The notes under the pieces: model-generated
What the model was told of the DNA's origin: nothing
The model's input: only the letters and a program-made list of their open reading frames with translations
Database searches by the model: none
Translations under genes and position numbers: made by a program
Part shown: positions 53,795 through 62,184 of the stretch, one piece after another
Position numbering within the stretch: the first letter of the stretch is position 1
How the letters are laid out: each line of letters starts with the position of its first letter
NCBI RefSeq assembly: GCF_003217255.1
Contig: NZ_QJTE01000004.1
Span: 62,001-126,000 of the forward strand
DNA length: 64,000 nt
Direction: 5' to 3'
From: Pseudoroseicyclus aestuarii
Lineage (GTDB): Bacteria > Pseudomonadota > Alphaproteobacteria > Rhodobacterales > Rhodobacteraceae

Positions 53795-54715
53795 CTAGCC
53801 CTTGGTGGCCTGCACCGGCGGCGTGACCACCCGCTTCGCCCGCGCCTCGCGCCAGGTGATGAAGCTGATCGCGGCGATGATCATGCCCCCGCCCAGCAGC
53901 ACGAAGGGATCGACCGCCTCGCCGAAGAGGACGGCCCCCAGCGCCACGGCCCAGACGAGGTTCAGGAAGGTCACCGGCTGCGTCACCGTCAGCGGCGCCA
54001 CGGCGAAGGCGCGCGTCATCGCGTAATGCCCGCCCGTGGCGAAGAAGGCGGCCAGGGCCATCCAGCCCAGTTCCACCCCGCTCGGCGGCACCCAGACCGA
54101 GATGGCGAAGGGCGCGAGGCAGATCGACACGGTCACCGTCAGCAGCGCCACCACCACGGCGGGCGCGATCTCGGCCGTCAGGCTCTTGGCGATCAGGTAG
54201 CCCGAGGCGAGGCCCAGCGCGGTGCCCAGCATCGCGAAGTGCCCCGGCTCGATCTCCCGCAGCCCCGGTCGCAGCACCACCAGCGCCCCCAGCAGCGCCA
54301 CCCCCACGGCCGCCAGGCGCCGGGGCGGCAGCGCCTCGCGCAGCAGGAACGCCGCGCCGACCGTCACCCCGATGGGGTTGAGGTAGTTGATCGCCATGAC
54401 GTCCCCCAGAGGGATCCGCGCCATCGCATAGAACCAAAGAAGCACCGCCACGCTGTGCACTGCCCCGCGCCAGGCGATCAGCCGCCAGAGCCGCGGCGTG
54501 ATCCGCGCCCGGCGCAGCGCGCCGAAGGCCGGCGCGACAAATATCAAGCCGAAGGCAAAGCGCAGGAAGCCTGTCTGCGCCGTCGGCAGCGCGGTGCCGA
54601 CGTGCTTTACCACGGCGTTCATGCCGACGAACATCAGGCCCGACAGCACCATCCAGAGGATCCCGGCGACGGGGCTGCGGGGTACGGCGGATGGGGAAGC
54701 TGCGGCTCGGCTCAT
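53795..54715 (-). CDS. EamA (DMT superfamily) transporter
   Basis: A 306-residue membrane protein with ten hydrophobic segments arranged as two EamA repeats. Examples are ILWMVLSGLMFVGMNAVVKH at the start and GWMALAAFFATGGHYAMTRAF in the second half. Family members export amino acids, riboflavin or other metabolites; the substrate here is unknown. It stands alone between the gnd terminator and the lysE-type gene. Confidence 0.9.
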   Translation of the reverse strand: MSRAAASPSAVPRSPVAGILWMVLSGLMFVGMNAVVKHVGTALPTAQTGFLRFAFGLIFVAPAFGALRRARITPRLWRLIAWRGAVHSVAVLLWFYAMARIPLGDVMAINYLNPIGVTVGAAFLLREALPPRRLAAVGVALLGALVVLRPGLREIEPGHFAMLGTALGLASGYLIAKSLTAEIAPAVVVALLTVTVSICLAPFAISVWVPPSGVELGWMALAAFFATGGHYAMTRAFAVAPLTVTQPVTFLNLVWAVALGAVLFGEAVDPFVLLGGGMIIAAISFITWREARAKRVVTPPVQATKG

Positions 54716-54758
54716 GCGCGGGGTAGAGCGCGCCGCGGGGCCGGGCGCAAGGGCCCCG

Positions 54759-55361
54759 CTACTCCAGCACCAGCCGCAGCGCGATGGCCCACATCACCAC
54801 CCCGATCACCGCGTCCAGAACCCGCCAGGCCAAGGGACGCGCGAAAAGCGGCGGCAGCAGCGCCGCGCCGTAGCCCAGCGAGAAGAAGAACACGAAGCTT
54901 GCCGTGACCGCGCCGGCGCCGAAGGCCAGCCGCGCCCCCTCCCAGCGGGCGGCGACGCTGCCCAGCAGAACCACGGTATCGAGGTAGACATGCGGGTTCA
55001 GCCAGGTCAGCGCCAGGCAGGTGCCCAGCGCCGCGCCCAGCCCCTGCTCCGCCGCGCCCGCCACCTCCAGCGCCGCGCCGCCGCGCCAGGCCGCGCGAAA
55101 GCTGCGCGCCCCGTAGACCAGCAGGAAGGCCGCCCCGCCCCAGCGCATCGCCGCGGCCAGCCAGGGCAGCGCCTCGACCAGCGCGCCCATGCCGCCGACG
55201 CCGCCGGCGATCAGGACCGCGTCCGAGAGCGCGCAGCACAGGCAGACGGCGAAGACATGCGCCCCGCGCAGCCCCTGCCGCAGCACGAAGGCATTCTGCG
55301 CCCCGATCGCCAGGATCAGGCTCAGCCCCAGCGCAAAGCCGGCGGAGGCCGCGCTCAGCAC
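54759..55361 (-). CDS. LysE/ArgO family amino acid exporter
   Basis: A 200-residue exporter with about six membrane segments. The N-terminal GFALGLSLILAIGAQNAFVLRQGL and the later LALTWLNPHVYLDTVVLLG are hallmarks of LysE/ArgO, which export basic amino acids. It starts with GTG; the best ribosome binding site (GAGGGG) is formed by the end of the intergenic repeat directly upstream. Confidence 0.9.
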   Translation of the reverse strand: MLSAASAGFALGLSLILAIGAQNAFVLRQGLRGAHVFAVCLCCALSDAVLIAGGVGGMGALVEALPWLAAAMRWGGAAFLLVYGARSFRAAWRGGAALEVAGAAEQGLGAALGTCLALTWLNPHVYLDTVVLLGSVAARWEGARLAFGAGAVTASFVFFFSLGYGAALLPPLFARPLAWRVLDAVIGVVMWAIALRLVLE

Positions 55362-55366
55362 CCGCG

Positions 55367-55434
55367 CCCCTCTTCATGTTTCCGAAAAATACTCCGGGGG
55401 GAGGCGGCCGCAGGCCGGCGGGGGGCTGCCCCCC
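55367..55434 (-). repeat. Intergenic composite repeat, copy E
   Basis: On the minus strand: GGGGGG-CAG-CCCCCC hairpin 23 bases after the helicase stop, a GC spacer, then CCCCCCGGAGTATTTTTCGG and AAACATGAAGAGGGG. The core is almost identical to copy C. Its end supplies AAGAGGGG, the ribosome binding site of the lysE-type gene. Confidence 0.7.
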
Positions 55435-55457
55435 CTGCCCCGGCCACCGCCCGCGCC

Positions 55458-57863
55458 TCAGAAGGGCACATCGTCCGCCGCATCCGCCGCCACGACGAAG
55501 CGGGCGACGATATGCTTGGTGCCAGCCTTCTCGAAATCGACCTTCAGCTTGTCGCCCTCGATCCCGGACACCAGGCCATAGCCGAACTTCTTGTGGAACA
55601 CCCGGTCCCCTTCGGTAAAGCTCGAGACAGCGGTGGCATCGATGGTCAGACCGCGCGCCTCGACCGGCTGCGCCAGCCCGCGCGCGCCCTGCGAGCGGCT
55701 CTGCAGCCGCTTCCAGCCGGGGGAGTTGTAGACATCCGCCCGTCCCGCCCGGTCGTGCAGGTCCGATGTCGCCGCCCCCGCGATGGCGGGCGAGGCGCTG
55801 GCCGCCATGCCCGCCGCGCCATAGGCGCCGCCGTACAGCCCCGGCGGCGTCAGCACCTCCACGTGATCCTCGGGCAGCTCGTCGATGAAGCGCGAGGGCA
55901 GCTGGCTCTGCCATTGCCCGTAGACCCGGCGGTTCGCGGCGAAGGAGACCGTGGCCAGCCGCTCGGCCCGGGTGATGCCGACATAGGCCAGCCGCCGCTC
56001 CTCCTCGAGGCCCTTGAGCCCGCTCTCGTCCATCGCGCGTTGCGAGGGAAAAAGCCCGTCCTCCCAGCCCGGCAGGAAGACGACCGGAAACTCCAGCCCC
56101 TTGGCCGCATGCAGCGTCATGATCGAGACCTTGGCCTCGGCATCCGAGGATTCATTGTCCATGATCAGCGCGACATGCTCGAGAAAGCCCTGAAGGTTCT
56201 CGAAGTTCTCCAGCGCCTTGACCAGCTCCTTGAGGTTCTCGAGCCGGCCCGGCGCCTCGGGCGTCTTGTCGTTCTGCCACATCGCGGTGTAGCCGCTCTC
56301 GTCGAGGATCATCTCGGCCAGCTCGACATGGGTATCGGCCTCGGAGCGGACCTGCCCGTGCCAGCGGTCCAGCGCATCGACGAGGATGCCCAGCTCCTTG
56401 AGGCCCTTGCCGGACAGAAGCTTTGTCTGCACCGCCAGCCGCGCGCCCTCCACCAGGCTGACGCCATTGGCGCGGGCCGTGCGCTGGATCGTCTGCACCG
56501 CCTTGTCGCCAAGGCCGCGCTTGGGCGTGTTCACCACCCGCTCGAAGGCGAGATCGTCGTCCAGGCTGACTGCCAGCCGGAAATAGGCCATGGCATCGCG
56601 GATCTCGAGCCGCTCGTAGAAGCGCGGGCCGCCGATCACGCGGTAGGGCAGGCCGATGGTCAGGAAGCGGTCCTCGAAGGCGCGCATCTGGTGCGATGCA
56701 CGCACGAGGATCGCCATGTCGTCGAGGCTGACCGGATCGAGGCCGCGGGTGCCGCGCTGCAGCGCCTCGACCTCCTCGCCGATCCAGCGCGCCTCCTCGT
56801 CGCCGTCCCAATGGCCGATCAGGCGCAGCTTCTCGCCCTCTTCCGCCTCGGTCCAGAGCGTCTTGCCCAGCCGCCCCTTGTTGGCGTCGATCAACCCCGA
56901 GGCGGCGGCAAGGATATGCGGGGTGGAGCGGTAGTTCTGCTCCAGCCGGATGACCTTGGCGCCCTCGAAGTCCTGCTCGAAGCGCAGGATGTTGCCCACC
57001 TCGGCGCCGCGCCAGCCGTAGATCGACTGGTCGTCGTCGCCGACGCAGCAGATGTTCTTGTGCCCGCCCGCCAGCAGCCGCAGCCAGAGGTACTGCGCGA
57101 CGTTGGTATCCTGGTACTCGTCGACCATGATGTAGCGGAACCAGCGGCGGTACTGCGCCAGAACGTCCTCGTTCTGGGTGAAGATCGTCAGCATGTGCAG
57201 CAGCAGGTCGCCGAAATCGGCGGCGTTCAACTCGCGCAGGCGGGCCTGGTAGGCGGCGTAGAGGCGCACGCCGCGGCCGTCGAAGGCCTGTGCATCGGCG
57301 GTGGGGATCGCATCCGGCGTCAGGGCGCGGTTCTTCCAGCCGTCGATGATGCCGGCCAGCATCCGCGCCGGCCAGCGCTTGTCGTCCATGTCCTCAACGG
57401 CGACCAGCTGCTTGAGCAGGCGGATCTGGTCGTCGGTGTCGAGGATGGTGAAATTGGTCTTCAGCCCGACCAGCTCGGCGTGGCGGCGCAGCAGCTTGAC
57501 GCAGATGGCGTGAAAGGTGCCGAGCCATGGCATCCCCTCGACCGCCTCGCCCATCAGGGCGCCAAGGCGGTTGCGCATCTCGCGCGCGGCCTTGTTGGTG
57601 AAGGTGACGGCCAGGATCTCGTTCGGGCGGGCCCGGCCGGTCGTCATCAGATGGGCGATGCGGGTGGTCAGCGCCTTGGTCTTGCCGGTGCCGGCGCCGG
57701 CCAGCATCAGCACCGGGCCGTCCAGCGTCTCGACCGCCTCGCGCTGCGCCGGGTTCAGCGTGTCGAGGTAGGGTGCATGCGCCTTGGGGTCCGCGCCCAT
57801 GGCACGGCGCGACAGCGGCACGGCGGCCGCGCCGAAGGCGTCGCTTTCATCATAGCTGCTCAT
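55458..57863 (-). CDS. uvrD: UvrD/PcrA-type ATP-dependent 3'-5' DNA helicase
   Basis: An 801-residue superfamily 1A helicase for excision and mismatch repair. It has the Q-motif LNPAQREAV, Walker A LAGAGTGKT (about 54-62), Walker B MVDEYQDTN, motif III VGDDDQSIYGWRGA, motif IV EQNYRS, motif V MTLHAAKGLEFPVVFL and motif VI YVGITRAE. The C-terminal GDRVFHKKFGYGLVSGIEGD is the Tudor-like tail of the UvrD/PcrA group. I chose MSSYDESDAF as start; 20 codons upstream are open but overlap the divergent control region. Confidence 0.95.
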   Translation of the reverse strand: MSSYDESDAFGAAAVPLSRRAMGADPKAHAPYLDTLNPAQREAVETLDGPVLMLAGAGTGKTKALTTRIAHLMTTGRARPNEILAVTFTNKAAREMRNRLGALMGEAVEGMPWLGTFHAICVKLLRRHAELVGLKTNFTILDTDDQIRLLKQLVAVEDMDDKRWPARMLAGIIDGWKNRALTPDAIPTADAQAFDGRGVRLYAAYQARLRELNAADFGDLLLHMLTIFTQNEDVLAQYRRWFRYIMVDEYQDTNVAQYLWLRLLAGGHKNICCVGDDDQSIYGWRGAEVGNILRFEQDFEGAKVIRLEQNYRSTPHILAAASGLIDANKGRLGKTLWTEAEEGEKLRLIGHWDGDEEARWIGEEVEALQRGTRGLDPVSLDDMAILVRASHQMRAFEDRFLTIGLPYRVIGGPRFYERLEIRDAMAYFRLAVSLDDDLAFERVVNTPKRGLGDKAVQTIQRTARANGVSLVEGARLAVQTKLLSGKGLKELGILVDALDRWHGQVRSEADTHVELAEMILDESGYTAMWQNDKTPEAPGRLENLKELVKALENFENLQGFLEHVALIMDNESSDAEAKVSIMTLHAAKGLEFPVVFLPGWEDGLFPSQRAMDESGLKGLEEERRLAYVGITRAERLATVSFAANRRVYGQWQSQLPSRFIDELPEDHVEVLTPPGLYGGAYGAAGMAASASPAIAGAATSDLHDRAGRADVYNSPGWKRLQSRSQGARGLAQPVEARGLTIDATAVSSFTEGDRVFHKKFGYGLVSGIEGDKLKVDFEKAGTKHIVARFVVAADAADDVPF

Positions 57864-57994
57864 GCGCGCAATCCTAACCTCTCCGCCGCGGGAGGAAAAG
57901 CCGTGTTCCAGCAATGTTCGCAATTCTTCGCAGGGCCGTTAACCTGCCCTCAGCCCCGATCCGTCATAACGCCCCCGAAGCGGGGAGAGCGGCG

Positions 57995-59803
57995 ATGACT
58001 CAGGTGAACGAGGCCGGGCGAAAGCCCTGGCTGCGGCGCAGGGACCGGCGCGCAAGGCGCGGCCTGCCGCTGCTTCTGCTGACCGCGCTGCTGCTGGTGG
58101 GCGGCGGCATCGCGGCGACGGTGGCCCTGCCGACCCCGCTGGCGATGCGGATCATCGGCAGCAAGACCGTGCACGACGCCCATGTCTGGCGCGCGGAGGT
58201 CATCGAGCTGCTGGACGGCGGCGCAGCGACCTTCGAGGCGGGCCGCCTCTCTGCGCGCGAGCACGAGCGCCTGTCGCAGATCACCGCCCTGTCCGACATC
58301 TACCGCTACAAGCTGTTCACCAACCAGGGCACCATCTTCTGGTCGACCCGGCCCTCGGACATCGGCCGCAGTACGGTCGAGGATTACTTCCGGACCGTGG
58401 TGATGCAGGGCGGCGATTATTTCGGCACCGGCACAGCCTATGCCGGCGCCTCGGAAGCGGCGGCCGGTCACGGCGGGCTGCGCCAGATCGCCGAGATCTA
58501 CGTGCCCGTCTTCGAGGGCGGCGTGGTTGTCGGCGCGATCGAGTTCTACAGCGACATCACCGAGCTGCGGCAGCTGATCATCGGCCAGATTCGCCTCGGA
58601 CTCGGCGTGCTGACGGCCAGCGGCATGGCGATGCTGATCGCCCTCGCGGCCCTGATGCAGAAATCCAGCCGGGCCGAGGTCGCCCTGCTGCGCCAGCGCG
58701 CCGCAGACGAGCGGGCGCTGCGCGACACGCAGGTCACCCTCTCGCGCGAGGTCAGCCTGATGGCCGAACTCAGCAGCTGGCTGCAATCCTGCCGCTCGCT
58801 CGACGAGCTCTACGGCATGATCGCCCGCGTGATGCCGCTGCTGCTGCCGGGCACGCGGGGCAGCCTGTATGTCTATTCCAACAGCCGCGACGTGCTGGAC
58901 GGCGTGGCCAGCTGGAACGGCAGCCAGCACCACGAGCATATCCGCCCCGACGATTGCTGGGCCCTGCGCCGCGGCCACCCCTATGTCTACGGCGCCAACG
59001 AGATCAGCTTTCGCTGCGATCACGACGGCGGCGGCGACAGCCGCGAGGCAGACGAGGACAGCCCGGCCTTCTGCCTGCCCGTCCTCGCCCATGGCGAGAC
59101 GCTGGGCCTGCTGCATGCCCATCCTTTGGCCGAGGCGACCGAGGCGCAGTTCCGCGAGACGCGCCAGAAGGCCCAGCTCTGCGCCGAGCATCTGAGCATG
59201 GCGCTGGCCAATGTGCGCATGCGCGACGCGCTGCACGACAGGGCGATCCGCGATCCGCTGACCGGCCTCTACAACCGCCGCCACCTGGGCGAGGTGCTGC
59301 GCAGCCAGACCGAGCGTGCGCGCCGCACCGGCACCGCCCTCTCGCTGCTCTCGCTCGACGTCGATCATTTCAAGCGCTTCAACGACACCCACGGGCACGA
59401 TGCCGGCGACATCGTCCTGCGCCATGTCGGCGCGGCCATGGAGGCGGCCACCGATGGCGACGAGGCGGCCTGCCGTCCCGGCGGCGAGGAGTTCGTCATG
59501 GTCCTGCCCGGCGCCAGCCTCGAAGAGGCCGCCGCCCGCGCCGAGACGCTGCGGCAGGAGATCGGCGGGCTGGCGGTGCGCTATGCCGACCGCACGCTGC
59601 CGCGGATCAGCGTCTCGATCGGCGTCGCCGCCCTGCCCGAGCATGGCACCACCCCGAGCGAGCTGCTTCGGGCGGCGGATGTCGCGCTTTATGCCGCGAA
59701 ACGCGCGGGGCGCGACCGGGTCGTCTGCGCGGGCGACGATGAGGTCGGCGCGGAGGAGCCGCAGGCCGGCCCCGCCCTCGCCGCCCTGCCCGCCGCAGAG
59801 TAG
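57995..59803 (+). CDS. Membrane-bound diguanylate cyclase with GAF-like domain
   Basis: A 602-residue protein: transmembrane helix at about 24-46, a ~150-residue periplasmic sensor region, a second helix (about 199-222), a coiled coil, a GAF-like domain (about 255-400) and a C-terminal GGDEF domain. The active site is GGEEF (496-500), a functional variant for c-di-GMP synthesis. The product-inhibition site RxxD normally five residues upstream is absent (the sequence reads DGDEAACRP). GGGGAGAG precedes the ATG. It stands alone, divergent from the helicase. Confidence 0.9.
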   Translation: MTQVNEAGRKPWLRRRDRRARRGLPLLLLTALLLVGGGIAATVALPTPLAMRIIGSKTVHDAHVWRAEVIELLDGGAATFEAGRLSAREHERLSQITALSDIYRYKLFTNQGTIFWSTRPSDIGRSTVEDYFRTVVMQGGDYFGTGTAYAGASEAAAGHGGLRQIAEIYVPVFEGGVVVGAIEFYSDITELRQLIIGQIRLGLGVLTASGMAMLIALAALMQKSSRAEVALLRQRAADERALRDTQVTLSREVSLMAELSSWLQSCRSLDELYGMIARVMPLLLPGTRGSLYVYSNSRDVLDGVASWNGSQHHEHIRPDDCWALRRGHPYVYGANEISFRCDHDGGGDSREADEDSPAFCLPVLAHGETLGLLHAHPLAEATEAQFRETRQKAQLCAEHLSMALANVRMRDALHDRAIRDPLTGLYNRRHLGEVLRSQTERARRTGTALSLLSLDVDHFKRFNDTHGHDAGDIVLRHVGAAMEAATDGDEAACRPGGEEFVMVLPGASLEEAAARAETLRQEIGGLAVRYADRTLPRISVSIGVAALPEHGTTPSELLRAADVALYAAKRAGRDRVVCAGDDEVGAEEPQAGPALAALPAAE

Positions 59804-59857
59804 CGCGCCCGCAGCTTCCGTCTGGCACAGCGCCGCGACAGCGGGTAAAGCGGCGCC

Positions 59858-60643
59858 ATGCTGAAGACCCGGATCATCCCCTGCCTCGACGTCGCGGACG
59901 GCCGCGTCGTCAAGGGCGTCAACTTCACCCAGCTCGTCGATGCCGGCGACCCGGTCGAGGCGGCGCGCGCCTATGACGCCGCCGGCGCGGACGAGCTGTG
60001 CTTCCTCGACATCAACGCCAGCCACGAGAATCGCGGCACGCTGATCGACCTCGTCACCCGCACCGCCGAGACCTGCTTCATGCCGCTCACGGTGGGGGGC
60101 GGTGTGCGCAGCGTGGCGGACGTGCGCGCGCTGCTGCTGGCCGGCGCCGACAAGGTCAGCATCAATTCCGCCGCCGTGGCCAACCCGGACGTGGTGACCG
60201 AGGCGGCGATGCGCTTCGGCGCGCAATGCATCGTGGTCGCCATCGACGCCCGCTCCGTCGCGCCGGGCCGGTGGGAGATCTTCACCCATGGCGGGCGGCG
60301 CGAGACCGGCATCGACGCGGTCGAGTTCGCCCGCACCATGGCCGCCAAGGGCGCCGGAGAGCTCTTGCTGACCTCGATGGACCGCGACGGGACGAAAAGC
60401 GGCTTCGACCTGCTGCTGACCCGCGCCATCTCGGACGCGGTCGAGGTGCCGGTCATCGCCTCGGGCGGGGTCGGCACGCTGGATCACCTGGTCGAAGGCG
60501 CGGCTCTTGGCGGCGCCTCGGCGGTATTGGCAGCGTCGATCTTCCACTTCGGCACCTATTCGATCCCGCAGGCCAAGGCGCATATGGCCGCCTACGGCAT
60601 CCCGATGCGCGATGCGGCAGGGGTCGCGGGGACCGCGGCATGA
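59858..60643 (+). CDS. hisF: Imidazole glycerol phosphate synthase cyclase subunit
   Basis: A 261-residue TIM-barrel protein that with HisH forms imidazole glycerol phosphate and AICAR in histidine synthesis. It has [19 protein letters not shown] with catalytic D11, the second catalytic aspartate in [15 protein letters not shown], and [16 protein letters not shown]. hisE overlaps by four bases; other his genes are not in the window. Confidence 0.96.
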   Translation: MLKTRIIPCLDVADGRVVKGVNFTQLVDAGDPVEAARAYDAAGADELCFLDINASHENRGTLIDLVTRTAETCFMPLTVGGGVRSVADVRALLLAGADKVSINSAAVANPDVVTEAAMRFGAQCIVVAIDARSVAPGRWEIFTHGGRRETGIDAVEFARTMAAKGAGELLLTSMDRDGTKSGFDLLLTRAISDAVEVPVIASGGVGTLDHLVEGAALGGASAVLAASIFHFGTYSIPQAKAHMAAYGIPMRDAAGVAGTAA

Positions 60644-60945
60644 GCCTGCATGACCTTGCCCGCGCCGTCGAGGCGCGCCGCAGCGCCGACCCTGACGGCA
60701 GCTGGACCGCGCGCCTGCTCGCCAAGGGCCCCGAGAAATGCGCCGAGAAATTCGGCGAAGAGGCCATCGAAGCCGTGATCGAGGCGGTGAAGGGCGACCG
60801 GGCGCGGCTGACCTCTGAGGCGGCGGATGTGCTTTATCACCTTCTCGTGATGTGTGCCGCCCGGGATGTCACTCTCGCCGATATCGAGGCCGAGCTGGCG
60901 CGCCGCGCCGGCACCTCCGGCATCGAGGAGAAGGCCGCGCGCTGA
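60640..60945 (+). CDS. hisE: Phosphoribosyl-ATP diphosphatase
   Basis: A 101-residue all-alpha pyrophosphohydrolase that opens phosphoribosyl-ATP to phosphoribosyl-AMP, a stand-alone HisE. Metal-binding acidic motifs are [18 protein letters not shown] and [15 protein letters not shown]. Its ATG overlaps the hisF stop, so the two histidine enzymes are co-translated. Confidence 0.95.
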   Translation: MSLHDLARAVEARRSADPDGSWTARLLAKGPEKCAEKFGEEAIEAVIEAVKGDRARLTSEAADVLYHLLVMCAARDVTLADIEAELARRAGTSGIEEKAAR

Positions 60946-60969
60946 CCCCGCGCGGCGCCCCCTACACAC

Positions 60970-60998
60970 AAAAAAAGCCCGGACACGAAGGCCCGGGC
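60970..60998 (-). terminator. Rho-independent terminator with U7 on the minus strand
   Basis: On the minus strand GCCCGG-(10-base loop)-CCGGGC is followed by seven T. It ends transcripts coming from rlmB or from the candidate RNA in the gap. On the plus strand the A run precedes the stem, so it would not serve hisE. Confidence 0.75.
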
Positions 60999-61092
60999 GT
61001 GAAAGGTGTGGAACGAGGGACAGTTGATGAAGCAGACATGTTCCAGACGACTGCTTCCACGGAACCAGATGGGGACGATCCGGTTCCGTCTT
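60970..61092 (-). ncRNA. Candidate structured small RNA or 3'-UTR-derived RNA
   Basis: The minus strand between the rlmB stop and the U7 terminator folds into three successive hairpins. The first is ACGGAACCGGAT with ATCTGGTTCCGT (12 pairs including one G-U, 7-base loop). The second is GAAGCAG with CTGCTTC (7 pairs, 15-base loop). The third is the terminator. In the plus strand the G-U pair would be an A-C mismatch, so the RNA is on the minus strand. The 5' end is not known; no strong promoter is visible. It may be a separate sRNA or a long structured rlmB 3' UTR. Confidence 0.4.
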
Positions 61093-61132
61093 AGACCCTC
61101 TCAGCAAAGCGTGAACGCCGCGTAAACGGCGC

Positions 61133-61924
61133 CTAACCCCGGGCGGCGTAAAGTGCGACCGCCGCCGCGTTCGACACGTTCAGCGAACCGAAGCCCCCCG
61201 CCGCATCGATCCGCACCAGCGCATCGCAGGAGGCGCGGGTGCCTTCGCGCAGGCCAGGCCCCTCGGCGCCCAGGACCAGCGCGATCGGCCTGTCCCGCCG
61301 CCCCTCGACCGCGGCTTCGATGCCCTCCTCGGCCTCGCCGGCAAGGCCCAGCACCAGCCAGCCGGCCTCTTGCAGGGTCTTGATCGCGGCATTGAGGTTC
61401 TTGACCCGCAGGTAGGGCTGCCGCTCCAGCGCGCCGCTGGCGGTCTTGGCCAGGGCGCCGGTCTCGGGCGCGGCATGGCGCTGCACACCGATCACCGCGC
61501 GGGCGCCGAAGACCTCGGCCGAGCGCAGGATGGCGCCGACGTTATGCGGATCGGTCACCCGGTCCAGCAGCACGAGGCGCGGCGGCCCGCTGCGCGCGCC
61601 GTCGTCCCCCTGTCCCGCGGCGACCTCCTCGAGGCTGCCCCAGTCCAGCGGCCGCACCTCGAGCGCGGCGCCCTGGTGCACCGATCCAGGATCGAGCGGC
61701 ACCGGGAACTTGCGCGCATCGGCGGTCTCGGCCGTCATGCCGCTGGCGGCAATGGCCTCGGCCAGCCGGTCGGCGGCGTTCAGCGTGACGACCAGCCGCA
61801 GCCGCGTGCGGCGCGGGTTCAGCAGCGCGTCGCGCACCGCGTGGATACCAAAGAGCCAGAGCGTCTCGGCCGCAGCCGCGCGCTTTGCCTGTTCCTTGGC
61901 GATGACCCAATCCGGTTTCTTCAT
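61133..61924 (-). CDS. rlmB: TrmH/RlmB family 23S rRNA 2'-O-methyltransferase
   Basis: A 263-residue SPOUT methyltransferase. An N-terminal substrate-binding domain (LWLFGIHAVRDALLNPRRTR) is followed by the SPOUT motifs DPHNVGAILRSAEVFGARAVI, LGAEGPGLRE and GSLNVSNAAAVALYA. RlmB methylates G2251 in E. coli 23S rRNA; this target is inferred from family. GGGAGGGGG precedes the ATG. Confidence 0.9.
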   Translation of the reverse strand: MKKPDWVIAKEQAKRAAAAETLWLFGIHAVRDALLNPRRTRLRLVVTLNAADRLAEAIAASGMTAETADARKFPVPLDPGSVHQGAALEVRPLDWGSLEEVAAGQGDDGARSGPPRLVLLDRVTDPHNVGAILRSAEVFGARAVIGVQRHAAPETGALAKTASGALERQPYLRVKNLNAAIKTLQEAGWLVLGLAGEAEEGIEAAVEGRRDRPIALVLGAEGPGLREGTRASCDALVRIDAAGGFGSLNVSNAAAVALYAARG

Positions 61925-62012
61925 GCCCCCTCCCTGCGCTGCGGCGGCGCCGCGTTCAAGCCCCCTCGTCCTGCCTGCCGCCACGCCAAGCCAGCGGCCC
62001 GCGGATTGAGAG

Positions 62013-62041
62013 TTGACCTCTGCCCGACCCCCGCGTATCAC
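62013..62041 (+). promoter_or_regulatory. Promoter of tRNA-Tyr
   Basis: TTGACC, a 17-base spacer and TATCAC, ending 37 bases before the mature tRNA. It is a good sigma70-type match, consistent with a short 5' leader removed by RNase P. Confidence 0.6.
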
Positions 62042-62078
62042 CCCCGTCGCGCCGCAGGGGATTGCCCCTGCACAGCGC

Positions 62079-62162
62079 GGGCGACGAGCTGCAAGGTGCG
62101 GCAGCGGACTGTAACTCCGCCGGGGAGACCCACGCCTGGTTCGATTCCAGGGTCGCCCACCA
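62079..62162 (+). tRNA. tRNA-Tyr (anticodon GTA), atypical core bases
   Basis: 84 bases with encoded CCA. The acceptor is GGGCGAC/GTCGCCC (perfect). The D-stem is GCTG/CGGC, and the anticodon stem GCGGA/TCCGC surrounds CTGTAAC (anticodon GTA). A 14-base variable region with GGG-GAGA-CCC gives the class II extra arm expected of bacterial tRNA-Tyr. The T-arm is CCTGG-TTCGATT-CCAGG. In this fold position 8 is G and position 14 is C, where almost all tRNAs have U8 and A14. Confidence 0.88.
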
Positions 62163-62184
62163 TCCCCCCCCTTTTTCGACCGAC

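Noticed and set aside
57950-60583. Very long minus-strand open frame (877 codons) opposite the diguanylate cyclase and hisF
   Set aside because: It is the mirror of two well-supported genes; its Arg/Gly/His-rich composition, lack of domains and lack of a ribosome binding site are typical of antisense frames in GC-rich DNA. The same holds for 1628-3295, 40906-43677 and 47661-49898 on the minus strand.
60977-60998. Hairpin as terminator of hisE on the plus strand
   Set aside because: The A run lies before the stem and no T run follows on that strand, so it works only for minus-strand transcripts.
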